A DNA stretch of 6,066 nucleotides from Gemmatimonadota bacterium. GTDB taxonomy: Bacteria; Gemmatimonadota; Gemmatimonadetes; Longimicrobiales; Gaopeijiaceae. A program made the translations under genes and the position numbers. Below the pieces are notes generated by a model. The model worked only from the letters and a program-made list of their open reading frames with translations. It ran no database searches and was not told the DNA's origin. Every line of letters starts with the position of its first letter. Position 1 is the first letter of the stretch. The DNA lies in assembly GCA_030618065.1 (NCBI GenBank), contig JAUXEE010000140.1:1-6066 (forward strand), given 5' to 3'. Shown in pieces: positions 1 to 5,757 of the stretch.

Positions 1-2
1 CA

Positions 3-1037
3 GCTTTCCTTACCCTCTTGGTTGCCTCCGCCCTTGGTCAGCCCCTGGGCGCTCAGACTTCCAAGCCGTATACATGGACATCCCAGCGGCCCGACGCCAA
101 GGCCCCCATGAGCATCACCGAGGACCTGATATTGCCGGCCGGGGGCTTCCAGGTGGGAGTGAGGTACCTCTTATCTGATATGAGTGGGCAGGCATTCGGA
201 ACGGACTCCCTGACCATCAACCAGGTGTTGAGTCTTTTCGATGTGGCGCCCAGTGAAATGATCACCCAGGGTTTCGCAGTAGATGTGCTTTGGGGCGTGA
301 CCGAGCGCATCACTCTGACCGCCTCCGGGACTTTCTCTCAAAAGACCATGGATCACCTGGCGAGCCTGGAAGGGCAGGCCAACGCCTACCTCTTTTATCA
401 AACCCAGTCGTCCGGGATCCAGGATATCAAGGTCAACGCCCTTTATGATGTTTTGAGCCGGGGAGACATTCGATTCCACGTCCACGGTGGTGTCTCACTC
501 CCCGTGGGTGCTATCGATTCGGATGATGTGACCCCCTTCTCCAATCCCGACGCCACCCAGCTTCCGTACACCCAGCAGATGGGATCGGGCACCCTCGACC
601 TCATGCCGGGCTTCACCTTCAATATGCAGAACAAGACGGCATCCCTGGGCCTCCAGGGTAGGGCCACCATCCGCGTCGGAGAGAATAACCGGGGTTGGAC
701 GCTAGGGGACCTTTATGAAGGGAACATGTGGGCCGGGTTTAAAACCTCGGAGTGGGTCTCGGTGTCCGTGGGCGCCAGATACTCTTCTTGGGGAGACGTC
801 GAAGGCTTCGATGAAGATCTGAACCCCAACGAGAGCCCTGCCCACAACACGCTCACCCAGTCGGGCTGGCGGGTGGATCTGCCTGTGGGACTCAACTTCG
901 TGATGCCCGAAGGCCAATTCGAAGGCCATCGGCTGGGCGTCGAGTTCCTCCTGCCCATTCACCAGGATCTGAACGGACCCCAGCTCAAGCACAGATGGAG
1001 CATCGCCGCAGGTTGGAGCATGGACTTTTCCTTCTGA
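3..1037 (+). CDS. Exported, probably outer-membrane beta-barrel protein (transporter / MetA-phenol-degradation-like), 5' partial
   Basis: The frame is open to the left edge, so the true start lies outside the window; the TTG at 18 is only an internal Leu codon. The first visible residues (AFLTLLVASALGQPLGAQ) are the hydrophobic core and polar end of a Sec signal peptide, with likely cleavage near GAQ-T. The mature part (about 325 residues) has alternating hydrophobic and polar stretches typical of beta-strands, many Gly and aromatic residues, and ends in DFSF with a C-terminal Phe, a usual outer-membrane barrel signature. Recognisable stretches, numbered from codon 18, are SSGIQDIKVNALYDV (131-145), the LPVGAID turn (161-167), QQMGSGTLDLMPGFTF (186-201) and RVGENNRGWTLGD (219-231). 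From memory these resemble proteins annotated as 'transporter' or phenol MetA-pathway-like barrels, some near metal-resistance genes; the substrate is unknown. It stops with TGA and converges on tyrS, so it is not part of the men operon. The exported barrel is fairly sure; the family is a moderate inference. Confidence 0.6.
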   Translation, partial: AFLTLLVASALGQPLGAQTSKPYTWTSQRPDAKAPMSITEDLILPAGGFQVGVRYLLSDMSGQAFGTDSLTINQVLSLFDVAPSEMITQGFAVDVLWGVTERITLTASGTFSQKTMDHLASLEGQANAYLFYQTQSSGIQDIKVNALYDVLSRGDIRFHVHGGVSLPVGAIDSDDVTPFSNPDATQLPYTQQMGSGTLDLMPGFTFNMQNKTASLGLQGRATIRVGENNRGWTLGDLYEGNMWAGFKTSEWVSVSVGARYSSWGDVEGFDEDLNPNESPAHNTLTQSGWRVDLPVGLNFVMPEGQFEGHRLGVEFLLPIHQDLNGPQLKHRWSIAAGWSMDFSF

Positions 1038-1078
1038 TTTGAGGAGAGGATTCCGGCCCTCTGCGCTGGAAAAAGAGT

Positions 1079-1112
1079 GAGGGCCCTGCCGGCAGACGCC
1101 GGTGGGGCCCTC
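1079..1112. terminator. Strong hairpin in convergent region, likely terminator for tyrS and/or the barrel gene
   Basis: Arms at 1079-1093 and 1098-1112 enclose the 4-nt loop AGAC. In + strand RNA all 15 positions pair, two of them as adjacent G-U wobbles (1087/1104 and 1088/1103). In - strand RNA those two positions become A-C mismatches, leaving 8 bp plus 5 bp. On the - strand the hairpin is followed by ACTC and then five T's (1074-1070), an imperfect intrinsic-terminator layout about 65 bp past the tyrS stop. On the + strand there is no T-tract. It probably serves the tyrS side or both directions. The structure is read directly from sequence; the function is inferred from position. Confidence 0.6.
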
Positions 1113-1113
1113 G

Positions 1114-1136
1114 TGTCCGTCCAGGAGGCTCGGACA
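1114..1136. other. Second small hairpin in the convergent region
   Basis: TGTCCG (1114-1119) and CGGACA (1131-1136) form a perfect 6-bp inverted repeat with an 11-nt loop, directly beside the larger hairpin. For tyrS transcripts it would be met first and could act as an extra 3'-end structure. It has no T-tract on either side, so by itself it is not a convincing terminator. Confidence 0.35.
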
Positions 1137-1148
1137 GGGAGGCTCGGA
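1124..1148. repeat. Short direct repeat of an 11-mer (period 14)
   Basis: GGAGGCTCGGA occurs at 1124-1134 and again at 1138-1148, separated by CAG. It lies in the non-coding convergent region and overlaps the right arm of the small hairpin at 1114-1136. It is most simply a local duplication; no function is evident. Confidence 0.5.
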
Positions 1149-1177
1149 GCAAATGGAACGCGCCGGGTCTTTCCCTC

Positions 1178-2458
1178 TTAACCCAGAAGCTTCACCAAGC
1201 GGTAGTTCTTCTTTCCCTTCCGGAACACGAGGAAGCGACCTCCCAGGGCGTCCTCCAGCCTCACACGCCGCCCCACATCCTCAACGCGAATGTTGTTGAG
1301 GTAGACCCCGCCCCCCTGAATGGAACGACGAGCGTCACCCTTGGAGGACGCCACACCCGACTCCGCCAGTAGGTCCAGAATCGGCATCCCTTCTCCCTCG
1401 AAGGTCTGGCGTGGGAACTCCGAGGAGGGGACGTCGGAGAAGACGTCCGCGATCTCCTCCCCACTCAGGCCCTCGAGATCCCCTCCGAAGAGGACCTGGG
1501 TAGCCTGTCGGGCCCGACTCAGGCCGGTCTCCCCGTGGACCCTCCTGGTCACCTCCTCGGCCAGGGCTCGCTGAGCGGCCCGCTCGTGAGGTCGATCGGC
1601 CAGGGCGGACTCCAGCTCCGCCACCTCTTCTTTCCCCATGAGAGTGAAAAACTTCAGGTACGGAATGGCATCCGGGTCATCAGTGTTGAGCCAGAATTGG
1701 AAGAATCGGTAGGGTGAGGTTCGAGCCGGATCCAGCCACACCGTACCGGCCTCCGTCTTTCCGAATTTCACCCCCGTGGCCGATGTAACCAGAGGGAATA
1801 CGACACCAAACGCCTTTTCCCCCCTCATTCGACGGATGAGGTCGATCCCGGCCGTGATGTTCCCCCATTGGTCGCTACCACCCATCTGGACCGTACAGTT
1901 GTACCGATCCAGGAGGACCAGGAAATCATATGCCTGCATAAGGACGTAACTGAACTCCGTAAAGGAGATTCCGCCGTCCTCTTCCTCCAACCTCCTGCGG
2001 ACGCTCTCCTTCCTCAGGAGGGCGTTCACGGAGAAGTGCTTTCCTACCTCCCGAAGGAAATCCACCGTCCTGAGCTCACCCAACCAATCCAGGTTGTTCA
2101 CCATCCGAGCCGGGTTGGTGGACACCTGGAAATCCAGGAAGCGCTCGAGCTGCCCACGGATCCCCTCCAGATTTTCCGCAGTCTGTTCCCTGGTCAGGAG
2201 CTGGCGCTCCAGGGCCTTTCCGGATGGATCCCCGATGAGACCCGTACCGCCACCCACGACCCCGATGGGGGAGTGGCCGGCTCTTTGAAGATGAACCAAC
2301 CCCATGATGGGGAGGAGAGATCCCACATGAAGAGAGGATGCTGTGGGGTCGAAACCGATATACGCAGTCCTGGGTCCCTGGGAGAAGGCCTCATGGGCTC
2401 CCTCCGTCAGGTCCTGCATCATTCCACGCCAGTGGTATTCATCCAAGGGGTTGTTCAT
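1178..2458 (-). CDS. tyrS: Tyrosine--tRNA ligase (tyrosyl-tRNA synthetase)
   Basis: Cytoplasmic class I aminoacyl-tRNA synthetase that joins tyrosine to tRNA-Tyr using ATP. The 426 residues match the usual bacterial TyrRS length and order. The Rossmann catalytic domain starts around YIGFDPTASSLHVGS (33-47), with HVGS (44-47) in the HIGH position. GDPSGK (76-81) and the tyrosine-site segment QMGGSDQWGNITAG (191-204) follow. KFGKT (231-235) is the KMSKS-equivalent loop, in the KFGKS/T form normal for bacterial TyrRS. The C-terminal S4-like RNA-binding domain covers about 361-426 (LDLLAESGVASSKGDARRSI, then VYLNNIRV). The ATG at 2458 is preceded by AGGAG with a 5-nt spacer, which supports this start over Met13/Met14. 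It is the last gene of the - strand run, 55 bp after menE, and probably shares its transcript. A TATTAT hexamer at 2494-2489 could be a -10 box, but no good -35 is seen. It ends in TAA, with a likely terminator at 1079-1112. Confidence 0.98.
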   Translation of the reverse strand: MNNPLDEYHWRGMMQDLTEGAHEAFSQGPRTAYIGFDPTASSLHVGSLLPIMGLVHLQRAGHSPIGVVGGGTGLIGDPSGKALERQLLTREQTAENLEGIRGQLERFLDFQVSTNPARMVNNLDWLGELRTVDFLREVGKHFSVNALLRKESVRRRLEEEDGGISFTEFSYVLMQAYDFLVLLDRYNCTVQMGGSDQWGNITAGIDLIRRMRGEKAFGVVFPLVTSATGVKFGKTEAGTVWLDPARTSPYRFFQFWLNTDDPDAIPYLKFFTLMGKEEVAELESALADRPHERAAQRALAEEVTRRVHGETGLSRARQATQVLFGGDLEGLSGEEIADVFSDVPSSEFPRQTFEGEGMPILDLLAESGVASSKGDARRSIQGGGVYLNNIRVEDVGRRVRLEDALGGRFLVFRKGKKNYRLVKLLG

Positions 2459-2463
2459 TCCGT

Positions 2464-2468
2464 CTCCT
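2464..2468 (-). promoter_or_regulatory. Shine-Dalgarno of tyrS (AGGAG)
   Basis: AGGAG lies 5 nt before the tyrS ATG and is the clearest ribosome binding site in the window. It fixes the tyrS start. A complementary TCTCCT is found 25 nt upstream in the mRNA (2499-2494), so the site could be partly sequestered. Confidence 0.8.
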
Positions 2469-2513
2469 GAACTTTACGGCATTGATGAATAATAGGAGAA
2501 AGAGGGATGAAGG

Positions 2514-3938
2514 CTACCGAAAAAGGGCCCGGACCTTTTTCCGATCCACCTTTCCATTGGGATTTCGGGGGATGGATTCCAGGAATCGGATGGATCGAGG
2601 TCGCTTCGCCGGGGAGAGAGTGACCCGTGCCAAATGGTCCAACTCCTCCTTCAAGAGGAGTCCAGCGGTGGAGCTCACGACCCCGGCCACCACCCGCTCC
2701 CCCCACTCCCTGTCCGGAACCCCCACGACCACCACCTCGTCCACCTGCGGATGGGATTCGAGAACCTTTTCCACTTCAACGGGATCCACCTTTTCGCCCC
2801 CACTGATGATCCGATCCGACTGCCTTCCCGTGATCCAGAAGTGGCCGTCCCCATCCTTTCGGACCAGGTCCCCGGTATGGAGCCATCCGTCCTCTCGGAG
2901 CTGCCCCGGAGCCACGGTCGGCCCCTTCACCAGGAGCTCGCCCCTCTCTGTCACCCGAACCTTCACCCCAGGGAGGGGAGCCCCCACCGTCCCGGGCTTT
3001 TCTCTCACCAGGGCAGGCGGAGCCGTGACTACCTGAGAGCTGGCCTCCGAGAGCCCGTAGGTGAGGGCGATGGGAAACCCACCTTCCAGGGCGACCTGAA
3101 CCAGGCTCTCCCGGGCTGGGGCACCCCCGATAAGAAGGCACCGGAGGGAGTCGGGGGCCGCCCTTACCCCCCAGGCTTCCAGAGCTTGATGAAGCATGGT
3201 GGGCACCAAGGAGGCATGGGTGATGGACCCATCCTCCATCAGGGTCAGGAAGGTGGCCACGCTGAAAGGCCCCCGGAGGACCAAGGCGGATCCCACCATG
3301 GAGGCTCTGGTAACGAGGGCCACCCCCCCCACGTGGGAGAGGGAAAGGGATCCCAACCAGCGATCCGACGGACTCAGATCGAGGCATTCTCGGGTCCCAT
3401 GGGCGCTGGCGCGAAGGTTTCCGACGGTGATTCGGACCACTCGAGGCCGACCGGAGGTTCCTGAGGTGAGGAGATGGGCGGCCTCGGCTCCCCCGGCCAG
3501 GCCGGGGAGGAGACCCTGGGATGGATCCACGTCGGAGAGTGAGGGCGATGGCGAACCTCTTGGGGATCCCAACTTGAACACCACCTGGTCGGGAAAAAGA
3601 GAGGTGTTGTCCGACCTGCCCTCGGGACCTGCCCCTGTCAGAAGAAGGCGAGGGGCCAGGATTCGAAGAGCCTTGGACCTCTCTTTCAGGGTCCATCGAT
3701 CGTTGAGGGGCGCGACCGTGGCACCGGCCTTCCAGATTCCGTGAAGAGCAGCCAGAAGCTCCCCATTCAACCGTCCGGCCAGGGCCACAACCTGGCCCGG
3801 TTCCACACCCAGGGTTCGGAGCCTGTGAGCGATCTCCTCGGCCTCGCGGGAGAGATCCTCATAGCTCCATGCCACCTCACCGTCCTCCAGGGCCAACCCG
3901 GCAGGATTTATGGAAAGAGCCTGGGAAAGAAAGGGCAT
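2514..3938 (-). CDS. menE: o-Succinylbenzoate--CoA ligase (MenE)
   Basis: ANL-superfamily adenylate-forming enzyme that activates o-succinylbenzoate with ATP and CoA to OSB-CoA, the substrate of MenB. The 474 residues match MenE length. Visible motifs in order are: P-loop LLTSGTSGRPRVV (156-168), with Arg164 and Arg166 where many homologues have Lys; SLSLSHVGGVAL (197-208); GGAPAR (271-276); YGLSEASS (294-301, A5); HTGDLV (354-359, A7, with the ribose-binding Asp); hinge GRQSDRIISGGEKV (371-384, A8); and PRNPNGKVDRK (457-467, A10), where Lys463 is the expected catalytic lysine. Motifs alone show only an acyl-CoA synthetase; the MenE call rests on length plus position between menA and tyrS in a men cluster. 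The ATG at 3938 is 1 bp after the menA stop (TGACATG) with no clear Shine-Dalgarno, so translation is probably coupled to menA. A G8 run lies in the coding strand at 3330-3323. It stops with TAG. Confidence 0.93.
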   Translation of the reverse strand: MPFLSQALSINPAGLALEDGEVAWSYEDLSREAEEIAHRLRTLGVEPGQVVALAGRLNGELLAALHGIWKAGATVAPLNDRWTLKERSKALRILAPRLLLTGAGPEGRSDNTSLFPDQVVFKLGSPRGSPSPSLSDVDPSQGLLPGLAGGAEAAHLLTSGTSGRPRVVRITVGNLRASAHGTRECLDLSPSDRWLGSLSLSHVGGVALVTRASMVGSALVLRGPFSVATFLTLMEDGSITHASLVPTMLHQALEAWGVRAAPDSLRCLLIGGAPARESLVQVALEGGFPIALTYGLSEASSQVVTAPPALVREKPGTVGAPLPGVKVRVTERGELLVKGPTVAPGQLREDGWLHTGDLVRKDGDGHFWITGRQSDRIISGGEKVDPVEVEKVLESHPQVDEVVVVGVPDREWGERVVAGVVSSTAGLLLKEELDHLARVTLSPAKRPRSIRFLESIPRNPNGKVDRKKVRALFR

Positions 3939-3939
3939 G

Positions 3940-4881
3940 TCAGATCAGAGCCAGCGTCACCCCCAGGAGAAGACCGTAGAGCCCCGCGGCCTGGGCCGTC
4001 TTTCCGAGGGAGGGGATGAGGGACCTCGGATCGGTGCCGGAAGAAAAGGTCATCACGGTCCGAAGTGGTTCGATCAGGAGGAGAGCGGCAGGAAGTGTCA
4101 AGAACGTCCAGGGCGGCCAGTCATACCAGGCCACACCCAGGAAGGGTACGGAAAAGCCCAGCAAGAGGAGGAGAAGGAACTCCACCTTCGTTCCCGTAGG
4201 GCCAATCCGCACCGCAAGAGTCCGCTTCCCGGCCCGGGCATCGGCCTCGATGTCCCTGAGATTGTTCACCACCAGAATAGCCGTGGCCAAAGCCCCCATT
4301 CCGGCACCCGCCAGGAGGACCTCGGGCCCGAAGGCGAGAGTTTGGACCCAGTAGGTGCCCCCCACGGCCACTATGCCGAAAAATACGAACACGAAAAGGT
4401 CTCCCAGCCCATGGTACGCCAATGGGAAAGGGCCACCGGTATAGGCGATAGCGCAAACCAGGGAGGTCAGACCGATGAGGACGACGGGAAATCCACCTAC
4501 CCAAACCAGGTACAAGCCCAAGAGGAGGGCCATCCCCAGGACCAGGAAGGCGCCATTCCGAACCGTCTCCGGAGGGATGATGCCGGCCTGGGTCACCCTC
4601 AAGGGCCCCACCCGGTCCTCCGAATCCCCTCCCCTAAGGAAATCGTAGTAATCGTTGGCCAGGTTGGTCCCGATCTGAATGAGGAGGGCTCCGAGAAGAG
4701 CTGCCAGGGCAGGTCCCAACCGGAACCCGTCCCGCCCGATGGCCAATCCGGTGCCCAGAAGAACAGGGGCCGCCGCAGCCGTGAGAGTACGAGGCCGGGA
4801 TGCCATGACCCACGCCCTCGATCGGGACATCTCCCCAGGAGCCTGATCGGAAAGGGGGGCGAGCCGCGTTGCGCGCGCCAC
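3940..4881 (-). CDS. menA: 1,4-Dihydroxy-2-naphthoate polyprenyltransferase (MenA)
   Basis: Integral-membrane UbiA-family prenyltransferase that attaches the polyprenyl tail to dihydroxynaphthoate, giving demethylmenaquinone. Numbered from the GTG at 4881 (313 residues), the MenA-typical N-terminus WVMASRPRTLTAAAAP is at about 24-39. The first Asp-rich motif LANDYYDFLRGGD is at 74-86 and the second, NNLRDIEADARAGKRTLAV, at about 206-224; these bind Mg-diphosphate of the prenyl donor. Eight or nine hydrophobic membrane segments are apparent, ending in LLLGVTLALI. Start choice is uncertain. GTG 4881 lies 8 bp after the menB stop and has AGGGA 5 nt upstream. ATG 4830 would give 296 residues, close to family length, but its GGGGAG touches the start codon. 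ATG 4806 has GAGGG 8 nt upstream but would remove the conserved Trp. A longer frame reaching 5109 overlaps menB and is not credible. It ends in TGA, 1 bp before menE. Confidence 0.95.
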   Translation of the reverse strand: MARATRLAPLSDQAPGEMSRSRAWVMASRPRTLTAAAAPVLLGTGLAIGRDGFRLGPALAALLGALLIQIGTNLANDYYDFLRGGDSEDRVGPLRVTQAGIIPPETVRNGAFLVLGMALLLGLYLVWVGGFPVVLIGLTSLVCAIAYTGGPFPLAYHGLGDLFVFVFFGIVAVGGTYWVQTLAFGPEVLLAGAGMGALATAILVVNNLRDIEADARAGKRTLAVRIGPTGTKVEFLLLLLLGFSVPFLGVAWYDWPPWTFLTLPAALLLIEPLRTVMTFSSGTDPRSLIPSLGKTAQAAGLYGLLLGVTLALI

Positions 4882-4885
4882 CCAT

Positions 4886-4900
4886 TTCCCTACCAGGGAA
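4886..4900 (-). promoter_or_regulatory. Hairpin spanning the menB stop and burying the likely menA Shine-Dalgarno
   Basis: In the - strand mRNA, TTCCCT, GGT and AGGGAA form a perfect 6-bp stem with a 3-nt loop. A possible G-U pair extends it outward. The menB stop codon TAG (4892-4890) lies at the loop/stem junction. The 3' arm contains the AGGGA that would serve the menA GTG at 4881. Such a layout would let ribosomes finishing menB open the site for menA. The structure is seen in the sequence; the coupling role is inference. Confidence 0.45.
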
Positions 4901-5729
4901 GCCACGGGTACTTCCGAAAATCGGGCTTCCTCTTCTCGAGGTAGGCGTTCTTGGCCTCCTGGGCTTCCTCGGTCATATAAAAGAGGAGGGTGGAGTTCCC
5001 CGCCAGTTCCTGAAGCCCTGCCTGCCCATCCAAAGCCGCGTTGAAGGCCGATTTGAGGAGGCGAATGGAGAGGGGGCTCCCATCCAGGATTTCCTGGGCC
5101 CACCGCCATCCCTCCAACTCCAGATCTTCTGTCGGCACCACCGCATTGACCAGCCCCATGGCTGCCGCCTCTTCAGCCCCGTACTGCCGGCACAGATACC
5201 AGATCTCCCGTGCCTTCTTCTGGCCAACGATGCTGGCGAGGTAGGACGCTCCGAAACCCCCGTCGAAGCTCCCCACCTTGGGGCCTGTCTGGCCGAAAAC
5301 GGCATTGTCCGCGGCGATGGTCAGGTCGCAGATGACGTGAAGTACATGCCCTCCCCCGATAGCATAGCCCGCTACCAGGGCGATGACGGGCTTGGGCATG
5401 CTCCGGATGTATCGCTGGAGCTCCAGAACGTTCAGCCGGGGAACTCCGTCACTTCCCACATACCCGGATTCCCCTCTCACCCGCTGATCGCCACCCGAGC
5501 AAAAAGCGTATTTCCCGTCCTTCGACGGACCGTTCCCGGTGAACAACACGACGCCGATCTTGGTGTCCTCGCCGGCATCCCGGAAGGCCTCCTGGAGCTC
5601 GAGCAGGGTGTCGGGCCGGAAGGCGTTCCGTATCTCAGGGCGGTCGAATGCGATTCGGGCCACCCCATCGCACTTGTGGTAGGTGATGTCCTCGTACTCC
5701 TTCACCTGCTTCCAATCCGGCTCGCTCAT
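4890..5729 (-). CDS. menB: 1,4-Dihydroxy-2-naphthoyl-CoA synthase (MenB), type I
   Basis: Crotonase-superfamily enzyme that converts OSB-CoA to 1,4-dihydroxy-2-naphthoyl-CoA by an intramolecular Claisen (Dieckmann-type) condensation; cytoplasmic. The 279 residues match the family. Diagnostic stretches are FCSGGDQRVRG (76-86, CoA/oxyanion region), AGYAIGGGHVLHVICDLTIA (120-139), FGQTGPKVGSFDGGFG (145-160), QKKAREIWYLCRQY (170-183), GLVNAVVP (192-199), DGQAGLQELAGN (234-245) and FYMTEEAQE (250-258), which includes the conserved C-terminal Tyr. Gly149 in QTG marks the type I form, in which bicarbonate acts as the catalytic base; type II enzymes carry Asp there. The ATG at 5729 has GAGG 4 nt upstream. 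The gene follows menD by 28 bp and ends in TAG. Identification is essentially certain. Confidence 0.98.
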   Translation of the reverse strand: MSEPDWKQVKEYEDITYHKCDGVARIAFDRPEIRNAFRPDTLLELQEAFRDAGEDTKIGVVLFTGNGPSKDGKYAFCSGGDQRVRGESGYVGSDGVPRLNVLELQRYIRSMPKPVIALVAGYAIGGGHVLHVICDLTIAADNAVFGQTGPKVGSFDGGFGASYLASIVGQKKAREIWYLCRQYGAEEAAAMGLVNAVVPTEDLELEGWRWAQEILDGSPLSIRLLKSAFNAALDGQAGLQELAGNSTLLFYMTEEAQEAKNAYLEKRKPDFRKYPWLPW

Positions 5730-5733
5730 TCTA

Positions 5734-5737
5734 CCTC
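5734..5737 (-). promoter_or_regulatory. Shine-Dalgarno of menB (GAGG)
   Basis: GAGG precedes the menB ATG by 4 nt within the 28-bp menD-menB gap, in the context GGACGAGGTAGA. It supports the ATG at 5729 as the start. The gap has no room for a convincing promoter or terminator. Confidence 0.6.
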
Positions 5738-5757
5738 GTCCTTTGCGCTGATTGTCT

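Noticed and set aside
18..20. TTG at 18 as the start of the barrel gene
   Set aside because: In-frame codons upstream (Ala-Phe-Leu-Thr-Leu) complete a signal-peptide core, and no stop occurs before the window edge. The real start lies outside.
1102..1299. Small + strand frame of 65 codons in the convergent region
   Set aside because: It begins inside the terminator-like hairpin and runs into the 3' end of tyrS on the opposite strand. It has no recognisable ribosome binding site and a low-complexity Pro/Ser/Arg product.
2489..2517. Dedicated promoter for tyrS in the menE-tyrS gap
   Set aside because: TATTAT resembles a -10 box, but at 16-18 bp upstream the sequence (around GTAGCC) has no -35 similarity. 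I therefore do not annotate it as a promoter.
2338..3464. Overlapping + strand frames opposite menE (232 and 276 codons)
   Set aside because: Both are compositionally odd (Ser/Thr/Arg/Pro or Gly/His rich), overlap each other and run antisense to a fully motif-supported MenE.
3910..4944. Long + strand open frame (344 codons) opposite menA
   Set aside because: The translation is a Gly/Gln/Arg/Pro-rich string with no hydrophobic core or domain. It mirrors the menA coding frame and crosses several gene boundaries.
4882..5109. Extension of menA upstream to an ATG at 5109
   Set aside because: This would overlap menB by about 220 bp on the same strand, and the added residues are Gly/Pro/Arg-rich with no MenA similarity. 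It is the menB sequence read in another frame.
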